From NCBI GenBank assembly GCA_049578545.1, contig JBAUMF010000068.1, positions 1 to 64,000 of the forward strand: 64,000 nucleotides of DNA. The letters are read 5' to 3'. Below the pieces are notes generated by a model. That model ran no database searches, had not been told where the DNA came from, and saw only the letters and a list, made by a program, of their open reading frames with translations. This document shows positions 35,248 to 43,957 of the stretch, piece after piece. The stretch comes from DASQBT01 sp049578545. GTDB lineage: Bacteria; Pseudomonadota; Gammaproteobacteria; Burkholderiales; Thiobacillaceae. A program made the translations under genes and the position numbers. How positions within the stretch are numbered: position 1 is the first letter of the stretch; each line of letters begins with the position of its first letter.

Positions 35248-36504
35248 CTAGGTCCCGGAAGCAACAGCCTGATCGGAGTAAATCAGAAGGGGCTGGCCTT
35301 CGTTGTTAATAACCGACTCATCCACTACGACCTTGGTCACATCCTTCATTGAAGGTAGATCAAACATGGTGTCAAGCAACGCGTGTTCGATAATCGAACG
35401 CAGACCGCGCGCTCCTGTACGCCGTTCCAGAGCACGCTTGGCGATCGCATACAATGCAGCATCACGAAACTCAAGCTCAACGCCCTCCATCTTGAACAGT
35501 TTGGCAAACTGTTTAGTAAGCGCGTTCTTCGGCTCGGTCAGGATCTCCATCAGCGCAGGTTCGTCGAGTTCATCGAGCACAGCCACGACTGGCAGACGGC
35601 CTACAAACTCAGGGATCAGACCAAACTTGATCAAGTCTTCAGGCTCCACGGTGTGGAGCATCTCCATATCACGTTTCTTGTCGTCAACGCTCTTGACCTT
35701 GGCGCCAAAGCCAATTCCACCTTTTTCTGAACGGTTGCGGATGACCCGCTCCAGACCAGAGAATGCTCCTCCGCAAATAAAGAGGATATTGCCTGTATCG
35801 ACCTGAACAAATTCCTGGTTGGGGTGCTTACGCCCACCCTGAGGCGGTACCGAGGCCACAGTGCCTTCAATCAGCTTGAGCAATGCCTGCTGCACTCCCT
35901 CACCTGACACATCACGAGTAATCGAAGGATTGTCTGACTTGCGCGAAATTTTATCTATTTCGTCGATGTAAACAATGCCGTGCTTGGCCTTGTCCACATC
36001 GTAATCACATTTTTGCAGCAGCTTTTGTATGATGTTCTCAACGTCTTCGCCAACGTAACCCGCTTCGGTCAGGGTGGTGGCGTCGGCAATGACAAAAGGC
36101 ACATTTAGCAGCCGGGCGAGCGTCTGGGCCAACAGGGTTTTACCCGAACCGGTCGGGCCAATCAACAAGATATTGGACTTTGCCAGTTCAACATCATCCT
36201 TGGAAGTACTACGGATGCGTTTGTAATGATTATAGACGGCAACCGATAGCGCCTTCTTCGCCTGCGTCTGCCCGATGACATATTGATTCAGGATGTCGCG
36301 AATCTCGCGGGGGGTCGGCAAATCGTTACCTGTCTTTACGTCCTGGCTTTGCTGGATTTCTTCGCGAATGATGTCGTTGCAGAGCTCGACGCATTCATCG
36401 CAGATGAATACAGAAGGGCCCGCAATCAGTTTACGAACTTCATGCTGGCTTTTCCCGCAAAAAGAGCAGTAAAGTAGTTTTTCCCCGGAGCCTTTATCCG
36501 ACAT
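35248..36504 (-). CDS. clpX: ClpX, ATPase subunit of the ClpXP protease
   Basis: 418 residues. N-terminal zinc domain with CSFCGKS and CDECVELC (about 13-43), AAA+ Walker A GPTGSGKT near 117, Walker B IVYIDEIDK, and the ClpP-binding loop IGF in KGGIGFGAKV. Unfolds tagged proteins and feeds them to ClpP. Follows clpP by 10 bp in the tig-clpP-clpX operon. Confidence 0.98.
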   Translation of the reverse strand: MSDKGSGEKLLYCSFCGKSQHEVRKLIAGPSVFICDECVELCNDIIREEIQQSQDVKTGNDLPTPREIRDILNQYVIGQTQAKKALSVAVYNHYKRIRSTSKDDVELAKSNILLIGPTGSGKTLLAQTLARLLNVPFVIADATTLTEAGYVGEDVENIIQKLLQKCDYDVDKAKHGIVYIDEIDKISRKSDNPSITRDVSGEGVQQALLKLIEGTVASVPPQGGRKHPNQEFVQVDTGNILFICGGAFSGLERVIRNRSEKGGIGFGAKVKSVDDKKRDMEMLHTVEPEDLIKFGLIPEFVGRLPVVAVLDELDEPALMEILTEPKNALTKQFAKLFKMEGVELEFRDAALYAIAKRALERRTGARGLRSIIEHALLDTMFDLPSMKDVTKVVVDESVINNEGQPLLIYSDQAVASGT

Positions 36505-36514
36505 CGTCGCCTCC

Positions 36515-37141
36515 TTAATTTACAGCCGCTTCTTCGCGGTTACTCAAGACCTTGTCTACCAAACCATAGTTCACTGCCGCTTCTCCGCTCATGAAGTTGT
36601 CCCGATCGGTATCACGATCGATCGTCTCCAACGATTGTCCTGTATGCTTGGCCAGCAATTCGTTCAAACGGCCTTTCAGGTACAGGATTTCCTTGGCGTG
36701 AATTTCAATATCCGATGCCTGTCCCTGGAAGCCACCCAAAGGCTGGTGAATCATGACGCGCGAGTTAGGCAGGCAAAAGCGCTTGCCCCGGGTACCTGCA
36801 GTCAACAAGAAAGCACCCATGCTGGCCGCTTGGCCGATGCACAGGGTGCTGACATCAGGCTTTATGAATTGCATGGTGTCGTAGATCGCCAAACCGGCCG
36901 ACACCGATCCACCCGGCGAGTTGATATAGAAGTGAATGTCCTTGTCCGGATTCTCGGATTCAAGGAACAGTAACTGAGCAACGACAAGATTGGCTACTGC
37001 GTCATTCACCGGACCAACCAGAAATACGACCCGCTCACGCAGAAGACGCGAATAGATGTCGTAGGCGCGTTCTCCTCGCCCACTCTGCTCGATCACCATT
37101 GGTACCAGCCCCAGTCCCTGAGGCTCAAAATAATTAGTCAT
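36515..37141 (-). CDS. clpP: ClpP, proteolytic subunit
   Basis: 208 residues. Serine protease triad motifs GQAASMGAFLL (Ser) and VMIHQPLGG (His) are visible, with Asp in DRDTDRDNFMS. Forms the tetradecameric proteolytic chamber. The start overlaps the tig stop by 4 bp (ATGA), indicating translational coupling. Confidence 0.98.
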   Translation of the reverse strand: MTNYFEPQGLGLVPMVIEQSGRGERAYDIYSRLLRERVVFLVGPVNDAVANLVVAQLLFLESENPDKDIHFYINSPGGSVSAGLAIYDTMQFIKPDVSTLCIGQAASMGAFLLTAGTRGKRFCLPNSRVMIHQPLGGFQGQASDIEIHAKEILYLKGRLNELLAKHTGQSLETIDRDTDRDNFMSGEAAVNYGLVDKVLSNREEAAVN

Positions 37142-38439
37142 GCTTGGGCACGTCCCATCAAATCGTCAAAACTGGTTGCTACATCATTCACCTTGGCCTG
37201 ACTCAAAACCCATGCTACCACATTATCTTCAAGGGCCATGTTCTCAACCTCCTGAAGTCGTTCCGGGTTTTCAAAATACCAGTTCACCACCTCTTTGGGT
37301 TCTTCATAGCTCTGAGCCAGTTCTTCCACCATCGCCCGGATCTGTTCCGGCTTCGCCGACAGACCCTGTGTCTTAATAACCTCAGCAACAATAATGCCTA
37401 ACCGCACCCGGCGAGAGGCCTGCTCATTAAACATATCGGCCGACAGCGCCAGCTCTTTAAGCCCACGGCTTGCTGCATCCTGCTGGGCCTGCTTCATCAG
37501 GCGCTCAACCTCCATCGCAATCAGCGATTTGGGCACTTCAAAGTCGGATCTATCTGATAATAGATTCATCACCTGCTGTTTGACATGAGTTTGCACGCGG
37601 CGTTTCACTTCCCGCTCCAGATTGGCCTTGATTTCTTCCCTGAGTTTGGCCAGGTCGCCATCCGCTACGCCCATGGCTTTGGCAAAGTCAGCATTGATCT
37701 CAGGCAACCATGGCTCGGAAATCTCATGCAACGTCACTTCAAAATGAACCTGCTTGCCCGCAAGGTGTGCCGCGGGGTAATCCACCGGGAACGTTATGTC
37801 GAAAGCTTTGGTTTCCCCAGCTGAAATGCCGATCAGATTTGCTTCAAAGTCCTTCAGGAATCGTCCTTCCCCCAGCACCGTAATATAGCCTTTGCCTTCT
37901 CCACCCTCAAAAGGCTGGCCATCCAGAGTACCGGCAAAATCAAACTTAACCCTATCGTCCTCCTGAGCCGAACGCTCGACGATCCTGAATTCCCTGCGCT
38001 GCTTACGCAACACTTCCACAGTCTTGTCCACATCTGCATCCGTCACGCTGGTTTGAGGTCGCATAATCGCGCCACTCCCTAGATCACCAATTTCTATTTC
38101 AGGATAGACCTCAAACAGGGCGGAAAAGAGGACTTCCTGTCCGTCACCCCCTTGTTTATTTTCAAAACGTGGAATTCCCGCAACCTGCAGATTATGTTCC
38201 TGAACCGCAGCATTGAACCCTGCTTGAAGGGAAACACTCAATACTTCCTGACGGATCTCCGCACCGTGTTGTCTTGCCACCGCACTAAGCGGAGCTTTAC
38301 CCGGACGAAATCCATCCATTCGCACTTTGCGCGCGAGATTCTTTAGCCGTGCCTGTACTTCTGCTTCCACTGCGGCAAGTGGGACTGAAATATCGAGACG
38401 ACGCTCGATGGGGCCAAGCACTTCAAGATTCGATTGCAT
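37138..38439 (-). CDS. tig: Trigger factor
   Basis: 433 residues. Ribosome-binding domain with signature FRPGKAP in the loop (about 44-50), FKBP-type peptidyl-prolyl isomerase domain (about 165-240: EDDRVKFDFAGTLDGQPFEGG), then the long alpha-helical chaperone arm. Binds nascent chains at the exit tunnel. First gene of tig-clpP-clpX; tRNA-Leu lies 40 bp upstream on the same strand, so the messenger could also include that tRNA. Confidence 0.97.
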   Translation of the reverse strand: MQSNLEVLGPIERRLDISVPLAAVEAEVQARLKNLARKVRMDGFRPGKAPLSAVARQHGAEIRQEVLSVSLQAGFNAAVQEHNLQVAGIPRFENKQGGDGQEVLFSALFEVYPEIEIGDLGSGAIMRPQTSVTDADVDKTVEVLRKQRREFRIVERSAQEDDRVKFDFAGTLDGQPFEGGEGKGYITVLGEGRFLKDFEANLIGISAGETKAFDITFPVDYPAAHLAGKQVHFEVTLHEISEPWLPEINADFAKAMGVADGDLAKLREEIKANLEREVKRRVQTHVKQQVMNLLSDRSDFEVPKSLIAMEVERLMKQAQQDAASRGLKELALSADMFNEQASRRVRLGIIVAEVIKTQGLSAKPEQIRAMVEELAQSYEEPKEVVNWYFENPERLQEVENMALEDNVVAWVLSQAKVNDVATSFDDLMGRAQA

Positions 38440-38478
38440 AACGGGAAATCCTGCAGGTCAATAATCAATCATAAGATC

Positions 38479-38563
38479 TGGTGCGAAAGGGGGGACTCGA
38501 ACCCCCACGCCGCGAGGCGCTGGAACCTAAATCCAGTGCGTCTACCAATTCCGCCACTTTCGC
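38479..38563 (-). tRNA. tRNA-Leu (TAG)
   Basis: 85 nt including an encoded CCA, class II with a long variable arm. Acceptor GCGAAAG pairs with CTTTCGC; anticodon arm CTGGATTTAGGTTCCAG gives TAG; TpsiC arm GGGGGTTCGAGTCCCCC. Confidence 0.96.
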
Positions 38564-38673
38564 TGGTTTGCACCCAGACAAAGAAGGGAAGTGTAATATA
38601 ATCAATGCCCTGCTGTCTGCATCCGCTTTAGTTTCTTAGGCCAACCCACTCTTTTTTCAGGCAATTTTCCTTC

Positions 38674-39579
38674 GTGTCTGTCGGGCATTATGAAAATTTT
38701 CCGGTAGCGTCACTGGTGCTACCGCGATCCTTGCGCCGCCCAGTCAAGGCGATCTATGCATTCGCTCGCAGCGCTGACGATCTCGCCGACGAAGGACAGG
38801 TAACACCCCAGTCTCGCTTGAAAGCTTTGAATATCTACCGCCAGGAACTGGATGCAATCGTTGACCCACATACATCTGACCATCCGATCCTCAACGAGCT
38901 GGGCATTCAAATTAGGGAGCGGGACCTGCCGCTCCAACCTTTCCATGATTTGCTGGATGCCTTTATTCAGGACGTAGAGAAGACCCGTTATGCAAATTTT
39001 GGTGAGGTAATGCACTATTGTCGGCATTCCGCCAATCCCATCGGACGGCTCATGTTGCTCCTTTATGGCCAAACTGATCCTCGCAATTATGCCTATTCAG
39101 ATGGAATTTGTTCGGCGCTTCAACTGATCAATTTTTTACAGGATGTGGCGATCGATTGGAGGAGGGGTCGCGTCTATTTGCCACAGGACGAATTGACCAA
39201 GGCGGGTCTAAGTGACGCGCTGCTGGGCAAATTGGTGGGCGATACCACAAGTGGCAGCAACCCTCCACAGGGGTCTGGACCAACGGTGAAATCCCCGATC
39301 GCTATTCCTATTGTGTCCTTCCAGGCAGGTCCGGAAAGCCGTTGGCGCGATTTCATGTTTGGCCAAATTGACCGCGCGCACAATATGCTCCAAGCCGGGG
39401 CGCCACTCGGGCTAATCCTGAAAGGGCGGATTGGGTTCGAATTGCGCATGATGATCGCAGGGGGTGACCGTATTCTTCGAAAGCTGCATACTGACCCAAT
39501 GTCATCCCTACGACGTCGGCCAACCCTGAATATCTGGGATTGGATCGTCATGTTCACACGAGCCCTGTTGAAGAAATAG
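38674..39579 (+). CDS. hpnC: HpnC, squalene synthase family (hydroxysqualene synthase)
   Basis: 301 residues from a GTG (MSVGHYENFPVASLVLPRSL). The two aspartate-rich motifs of prenyl synthases are present: ADDLAD near 31 and DVAIDWRRGR near 156. In the HpnCDE route, HpnD makes presqualene diphosphate from two farnesyl diphosphates, HpnC converts it to hydroxysqualene and HpnE reduces that to squalene for hopanoids. First gene of a plus-strand run; a TATAAT lies at 38597-38602 without a good -35. Ribosome site is weak. Confidence 0.93.
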   Translation: MSVGHYENFPVASLVLPRSLRRPVKAIYAFARSADDLADEGQVTPQSRLKALNIYRQELDAIVDPHTSDHPILNELGIQIRERDLPLQPFHDLLDAFIQDVEKTRYANFGEVMHYCRHSANPIGRLMLLLYGQTDPRNYAYSDGICSALQLINFLQDVAIDWRRGRVYLPQDELTKAGLSDALLGKLVGDTTSGSNPPQGSGPTVKSPIAIPIVSFQAGPESRWRDFMFGQIDRAHNMLQAGAPLGLILKGRIGFELRMMIAGGDRILRKLHTDPMSSLRRRPTLNIWDWIVMFTRALLKK

Positions 39580-39588
39580 GCATCACCG

Positions 39589-40428
39589 ATGAACGCCGAC
39601 CAATATTGTCAGGAAAAAGCCGCAGCCAGCGGCTCAAGTTTTTATTACAGTTTTCTGTTCCTTCCACCGGAAAAGCGCCGGGCTATCACCGCCTTCTATG
39701 CGTTATGTCGTGAACTGGATGACGCAGTGGATGAATGCACCGATCCCCACGTCGCCCAGATCAAGTTGGCATGGTGGCGGACCGAGCTGGACAGGCTGTA
39801 CCAGAACCAGCCGCAACACCCGGTCACCTTGGCCCTTTCATCCTGCATCCGAGCATTCGATATACCACGCGAATTGCTGGATGAGATCGTTGACGGGATG
39901 GAAATGGATTTGACCCAGTTTCGCTATCACGACTTCAAATCACTTCAACTTTACTGTTATCGGGTCGCGGGCGTGGTAGGCGAGATTGCCGCAAGAATTT
40001 TTGGCGAGAGTCGTCGTGACACTGTTCACTACGCGCGTGACCTTGGTTTGGCTTTCCAGTTGACTAACATCATTCGAGATGTAGGCGAAGATGCACGCAG
40101 AAACCGGGTCTACTTGCCCCAAAGTGAGCTGGATGAATTTGGAATCAGCATCGCCGATATTATTCATGGACGACAAAGCGATGCGTTCCAATTGCTTATG
40201 CAGTTTCAGTATGAACGCGCGGTTAGCTTCTACGATAAAGCCTTATCCAGACTTCCAGCAGAGGACCGCCGTAATCAACGGCCCGGGCTCGCCATGGCAG
40301 CCATATACCGTGCCACACTTGAGGAAATTCGCCGTGGCAGATTCAACGTGCTCAGGGAACGCACTTCACTTACGCCATTGCGTAAATTATGGCTTGCCTG
40401 GAAAACCTGGGTTATTGAAGCGGCGTGA
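39589..40428 (+). CDS. hpnD: HpnD, presqualene diphosphate synthase
   Basis: 279 residues. ELDDAVDE near 44 and DVGEDARRNRVYLP near 162 are the Mg2+-diphosphate binding motifs. Condenses two farnesyl diphosphates to presqualene diphosphate. It begins 9 bp after hpnC. The next gene, hpnE, follows after 150 bp with no hairpin that I would call a terminator. Confidence 0.94.
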   Translation: MNADQYCQEKAAASGSSFYYSFLFLPPEKRRAITAFYALCRELDDAVDECTDPHVAQIKLAWWRTELDRLYQNQPQHPVTLALSSCIRAFDIPRELLDEIVDGMEMDLTQFRYHDFKSLQLYCYRVAGVVGEIAARIFGESRRDTVHYARDLGLAFQLTNIIRDVGEDARRNRVYLPQSELDEFGISIADIIHGRQSDAFQLLMQFQYERAVSFYDKALSRLPAEDRRNQRPGLAMAAIYRATLEEIRRGRFNVLRERTSLTPLRKLWLAWKTWVIEAA

Positions 40429-40578
40429 AAATGCTGTAGATCTGTACCGACTCCGGGCAAGGAAACTTCTATGCAAGACCGGACAGACGCCGCAGTAACC
40501 TTCTTGTTAAGCCATTGACATATCGCGCGGCAAGGTTTGCGCTTTACCCCGTCCAGATTTTTCAGACATTAGGAACTG

Positions 40579-41883
40579 ATGAGTCCTGCTACAAGTTCTT
40601 CGCATATCGCCATCGTGGGGGGCGGCTGGTCGGGGCTGGCAGCGGCGGTTTGGCTCGCTCGAAAGGGCGCATCCATCACCTTGTATGAGGCAAACCGTGG
40701 GCCAGGTGGCCGCGCTCGCCGGGTTGGCGCTAATCATTTGGCTGTCGACAACGGCCAGCATATCCTGCTCGGTGCCTATACTGAAACGCTGAATATGTTA
40801 GAAACCATTGCACCCGGGAGTACAGAACGCCACTTCATCCGAATTCCACTCACATTGCATTTCCCTGGTCTCTTCCATCTTTCGCTGCCCAAACTTCCTT
40901 CACCTCTGAATCTGTTGCTTGGTTTTCTTGCCGCACGAGGTCTTAACCTGAAAACCAAATGGGCCGTCGCAACACTCATAAACGAAGCCAGATCTGCAAG
41001 GTCAGTTATTCCTTCCAACCAAACGGTGAGCCAACTTCTTGCTGGGCAACCCCAAGAAGCCATCAACTTCATCTGGGCGCCACTTTGCCTGTCTGCACTC
41101 AACACGCCGCTGGACAGGGCTTCTGCTGATGTGTTTGTCAATGTCCTGAGAGCGGCGCTGACCGGTCCGCGGTCTCATTCGGACATGTTGCTGCCCCGCA
41201 ATGACCTGACCCGGATCTTTCCCATGCCAGCCATTGAAGATATCCAGCAACATGGTGGCAAAGTCGAGATGGGCACGAGAATCACCCGAATCACGCGCGA
41301 ACCTCACAGAATTACGCTTGAATCCGACAATAAAAGCATGTCGTTCGGCAAACTCATCCTGGCTTGTGCGCCTTACCATACCGCTCAACTCCTGGCCCCG
41401 CTTGAACACTTCAGAGAAACCAGCGACAAGCTTGGTGCGCTTCGTTATCAACCCATTGTGACCGCATATCTGGATTATCCTGAAGGCGTTGGCCTGCCCT
41501 CTCCTTTCATTGGTCTGAGTGACGAAGCTGCGCAATTTGCCTTTGATTTGGGACAAACCCATGGCCATGCGGGCCGCCTGGCTGTAGTTGTCAGTGCCGA
41601 TCACCCCGTGCCTGAAGGTGGCCGTGAAGGACGCATCCGCCACATCCACGATGCACTTGAAAAGATCCTGGGACCACTGCCTAGGCCAACAGCCTGGCAA
41701 ATCATTGAAGAAAAGCGTGCCACGTTCGAGTGCAGCACCGACTTGCAGCGACCGGACAATGAAACTGAAGATCCCAACATTTATCTGGCCGGGGATTACA
41801 CCCGTAGCCCATACCCCGCCACCCTCGAAGGGTCAGTAAGGAGCGGAGTACAATGCGCGCAGTTGATATGGGGCAAGGCATGA
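40579..41883 (+). CDS. hpnE: HpnE, hydroxysqualene dehydroxylase (FAD)
   Basis: 434 residues. FAD-binding VGGGWSGLAAAVWLA at 12-26 and C-terminal LAGDYTRSPYPATLEGSVRSG, the amine-oxidase-like FAD end motif. Reduces hydroxysqualene to squalene, last step before squalene-hopene cyclase, which is not in this window. AGGA precedes the ATG by 4-7 bp. The stop overlaps the next ATG by 4 bp. Confidence 0.93.
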   Translation: MSPATSSSHIAIVGGGWSGLAAAVWLARKGASITLYEANRGPGGRARRVGANHLAVDNGQHILLGAYTETLNMLETIAPGSTERHFIRIPLTLHFPGLFHLSLPKLPSPLNLLLGFLAARGLNLKTKWAVATLINEARSARSVIPSNQTVSQLLAGQPQEAINFIWAPLCLSALNTPLDRASADVFVNVLRAALTGPRSHSDMLLPRNDLTRIFPMPAIEDIQQHGGKVEMGTRITRITREPHRITLESDNKSMSFGKLILACAPYHTAQLLAPLEHFRETSDKLGALRYQPIVTAYLDYPEGVGLPSPFIGLSDEAAQFAFDLGQTHGHAGRLAVVVSADHPVPEGGREGRIRHIHDALEKILGPLPRPTAWQIIEEKRATFECSTDLQRPDNETEDPNIYLAGDYTRSPYPATLEGSVRSGVQCAQLIWGKA

Positions 41884-42620
41884 GGTATGAGGCAACGGAA
41901 GACTGTCTGAAGGATCGGGTCATTCTGGTAACCGGCGCAGGTTCAGGATTGGGTCAGGCTGCTGCACTTGCTTATGCGGCTCACGGTGCTACCGTTGCCT
42001 TGCTTGGACGCAAGGAAAAGAATCTGGAACAGACCTATGATGCCATTCTGTCAAGCGGAGCGCCCAAACCAGCGATCTTCCCGTTTGACCTGGGCGCGGC
42101 TGATGATGGCGGCTTTGAACGTCTGGCCCAGTCGATTGTCTACCACCTCAAGCGGCTGGATGGCATATTGCACAGCGCGGCGGCCTTTTACAGTCTCACC
42201 CCCCTTGAACTTCAGACATTGCAACAATGGCAAACCCTGTTACGGGTCAACCTGGTCGCGCCCCATGCACTCACGCGTGCCTGCCTGCCCTGGCTAAAAG
42301 AGTCAGCAGATGCATCGATTATTTTTACCGGCGAAACTCACGGCCACACGCCTGGCGCCTATTGGAGCGGCTTCGCCCTCAGCAAGAATGCACTCGAAGG
42401 CCTCACCCATATCTGGTCACAGGAACTGGAAAACCTGCCACAGCTGCGGATAAATACTTTGATCCCTGGACCCGTTCGCTCGCCCTTCCGGGTCAAGACA
42501 CATCCGGCAGAAAATCTGGCCGCATTGCCAGCTCCGGGGGATCTCATGCCATGGTATCTATGGCTCATGGGCCCGGACAGCCGGGAAACACGTGGGCAAA
42601 TCATTGAGTGCCGTTCTTAG
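41880..42620 (+). CDS. YciK-like short-chain dehydrogenase, catalytic residues replaced
   Basis: 246 residues from the ATG that overlaps the hpnE stop (ATGA). This start aligns with E. coli YciK (MRYEATEDCLKDRVILVTGA against MHYQPKQDLLNDRIILVTGA). An ATG 27 bp earlier has a better AAGGAG site, so a nine-residue extension remains possible. NAD(P)-binding TGAGSGLG at 18-25 and the C-terminal MPWYLWLMGPDS fit the family. The active site is altered: YxxxK reads FALSK (Phe165, Lys169), and the catalytic Ser region reads FTGETHG with no Ser. It may bind cofactor without classical dehydrogenase activity. Coupled to hopanoid genes. Confidence 0.88.
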   Translation: MRYEATEDCLKDRVILVTGAGSGLGQAAALAYAAHGATVALLGRKEKNLEQTYDAILSSGAPKPAIFPFDLGAADDGGFERLAQSIVYHLKRLDGILHSAAAFYSLTPLELQTLQQWQTLLRVNLVAPHALTRACLPWLKESADASIIFTGETHGHTPGAYWSGFALSKNALEGLTHIWSQELENLPQLRINTLIPGPVRSPFRVKTHPAENLAALPAPGDLMPWYLWLMGPDSRETRGQIIECRS

Positions 42621-42639
42621 CGAGCCGGTTCTGCCTCAG

Positions 42640-43899
42640 ATGAACAAAATCGGGCGCTTCGAGATCTTGGAAGAATTGGGACGTGGTTCCATGGGTGTGG
42701 TTTATCGCGCTCTCGATCCACTCATCGAGCGAACTGTCGCAATTAAGACCATTCCTCTTGATTTGCCCGAGAACGAACGCGTTCCATTCGAAGACCGTTT
42801 CCTGCGCGAGGCCAAGAGCGCCGGGCGGCTTTCACACCCTCATATCGTCACCATTTACGACGTCGGCGAAACGGGGAATATGGCGTATATCGCCATGGAA
42901 TATCTGAAGGGCCAGTCGCTCAAGGATATTCTTGACCAGCATGGCTGCCTTCCCCTTGACCTCGCTCTTGTCACAGCCATCCAGATGGCCGAGGCACTGG
43001 CGTTTGCCAACGAACATGGCATTGTCCACCGCGATGTTAAGCCCGGGAATGTGATCGTGCTTGAGGAGCGCGGCAACATCAAACTCACCGACTTTGGCAT
43101 CGCCCACATTGGCGCTCAGGGAGAAACACACCAAAATGTCTTGATGGGCTCCCCCCGCTACATGGCGCCTGAGCAGATTACGGGGAATCCCATCGATGGA
43201 CGAACGGATGTATTCTCGGCAGGAGTCGTGCTGTACGAAATGCTGACCGGCCAAGCCCCTTTCACTGCGCCGGACTTGCACATGTTGCTCTATCGAATCG
43301 TCAATGAGATTCCTGCTCCGGTGTCGAGGTTCAGGCCTGATGTCCCTCCGGAACTTGATAGCCTGCTCGCCCGCTGCATGGCCAAGCAACCGGAACAGCG
43401 TCCAGCAAGTGCGCGTGAGCTCTATTTCGAACTAGAGAAAATTGCTGCTCAGATATCTGTCGAACAACCACCCCTTGCGGATGAAAAACGTCCAAAGCAA
43501 CTCGCGATCGCTGCTTTTTCCATTCCCGTCCTGGTGTTCTTGATACTCTCAATCGGGCTGATCGTAATCGAACACTTCGTACCACAATCTGATCTTGCCC
43601 CAACGATCTATGAGCCAAATGCCAAGCACAATTCAGCATCAACAGGAAATAACCGCCCGACTGAGACAAAAGGCGGAAAGAGGTCTGACCTTTCCACACG
43701 ACACTCAATGCCCGCCGGAACCCAGGACTATTTTTTGACAAATATTGACAAGAAACTCGCTGAGCTCAGAGTGAAGCGGGCTGAAATGCTCTCCACTTAC
43801 ACTGAAATCCATCCCGATGTGGTGCTTCTCGACCGCAAGATTGAAGAACTCGAACAGGAACGCACCCTGCACCTGAAGACAAAACAGGGAAAAGACTAA
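42640..43899 (+). CDS. Membrane Ser/Thr protein kinase with Wzz/GumC-like periplasmic tail
   Basis: 419 residues from the ATG at 42640; a GTG at 42592 would add 16 residues and overlap the SDR gene. Kinase core (about 6-270): GRGSMGVVY glycine loop 14-22, Lys36, HRDVKPGN at 130-137, DFG at 151-153, SPRYMAPEQ at 171-179, so it should be active, of the PknB (Hanks) type. One membrane helix at about 288-310, then a low-complexity linker and a helical segment (369-410) with LAELRVKRAEMLSTYTEIHP DVVLLDRKIEELE, a pattern seen in polysaccharide co-polymerases. Last gene of the hpn-linked run; substrates unknown. Confidence 0.92.
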   Translation: MNKIGRFEILEELGRGSMGVVYRALDPLIERTVAIKTIPLDLPENERVPFEDRFLREAKSAGRLSHPHIVTIYDVGETGNMAYIAMEYLKGQSLKDILDQHGCLPLDLALVTAIQMAEALAFANEHGIVHRDVKPGNVIVLEERGNIKLTDFGIAHIGAQGETHQNVLMGSPRYMAPEQITGNPIDGRTDVFSAGVVLYEMLTGQAPFTAPDLHMLLYRIVNEIPAPVSRFRPDVPPELDSLLARCMAKQPEQRPASARELYFELEKIAAQISVEQPPLADEKRPKQLAIAAFSIPVLVFLILSIGLIVIEHFVPQSDLAPTIYEPNAKHNSASTGNNRPTETKGGKRSDLSTRHSMPAGTQDYFLTNIDKKLAELRVKRAEMLSTYTEIHPDVVLLDRKIEELEQERTLHLKTKQGKD

Positions 43900-43957
43900 A
43901 GGGCGGACTGTGTTGTCAGACAGTGCGGCCAAAAACTCTCTTCATCAGGAGTCAATC

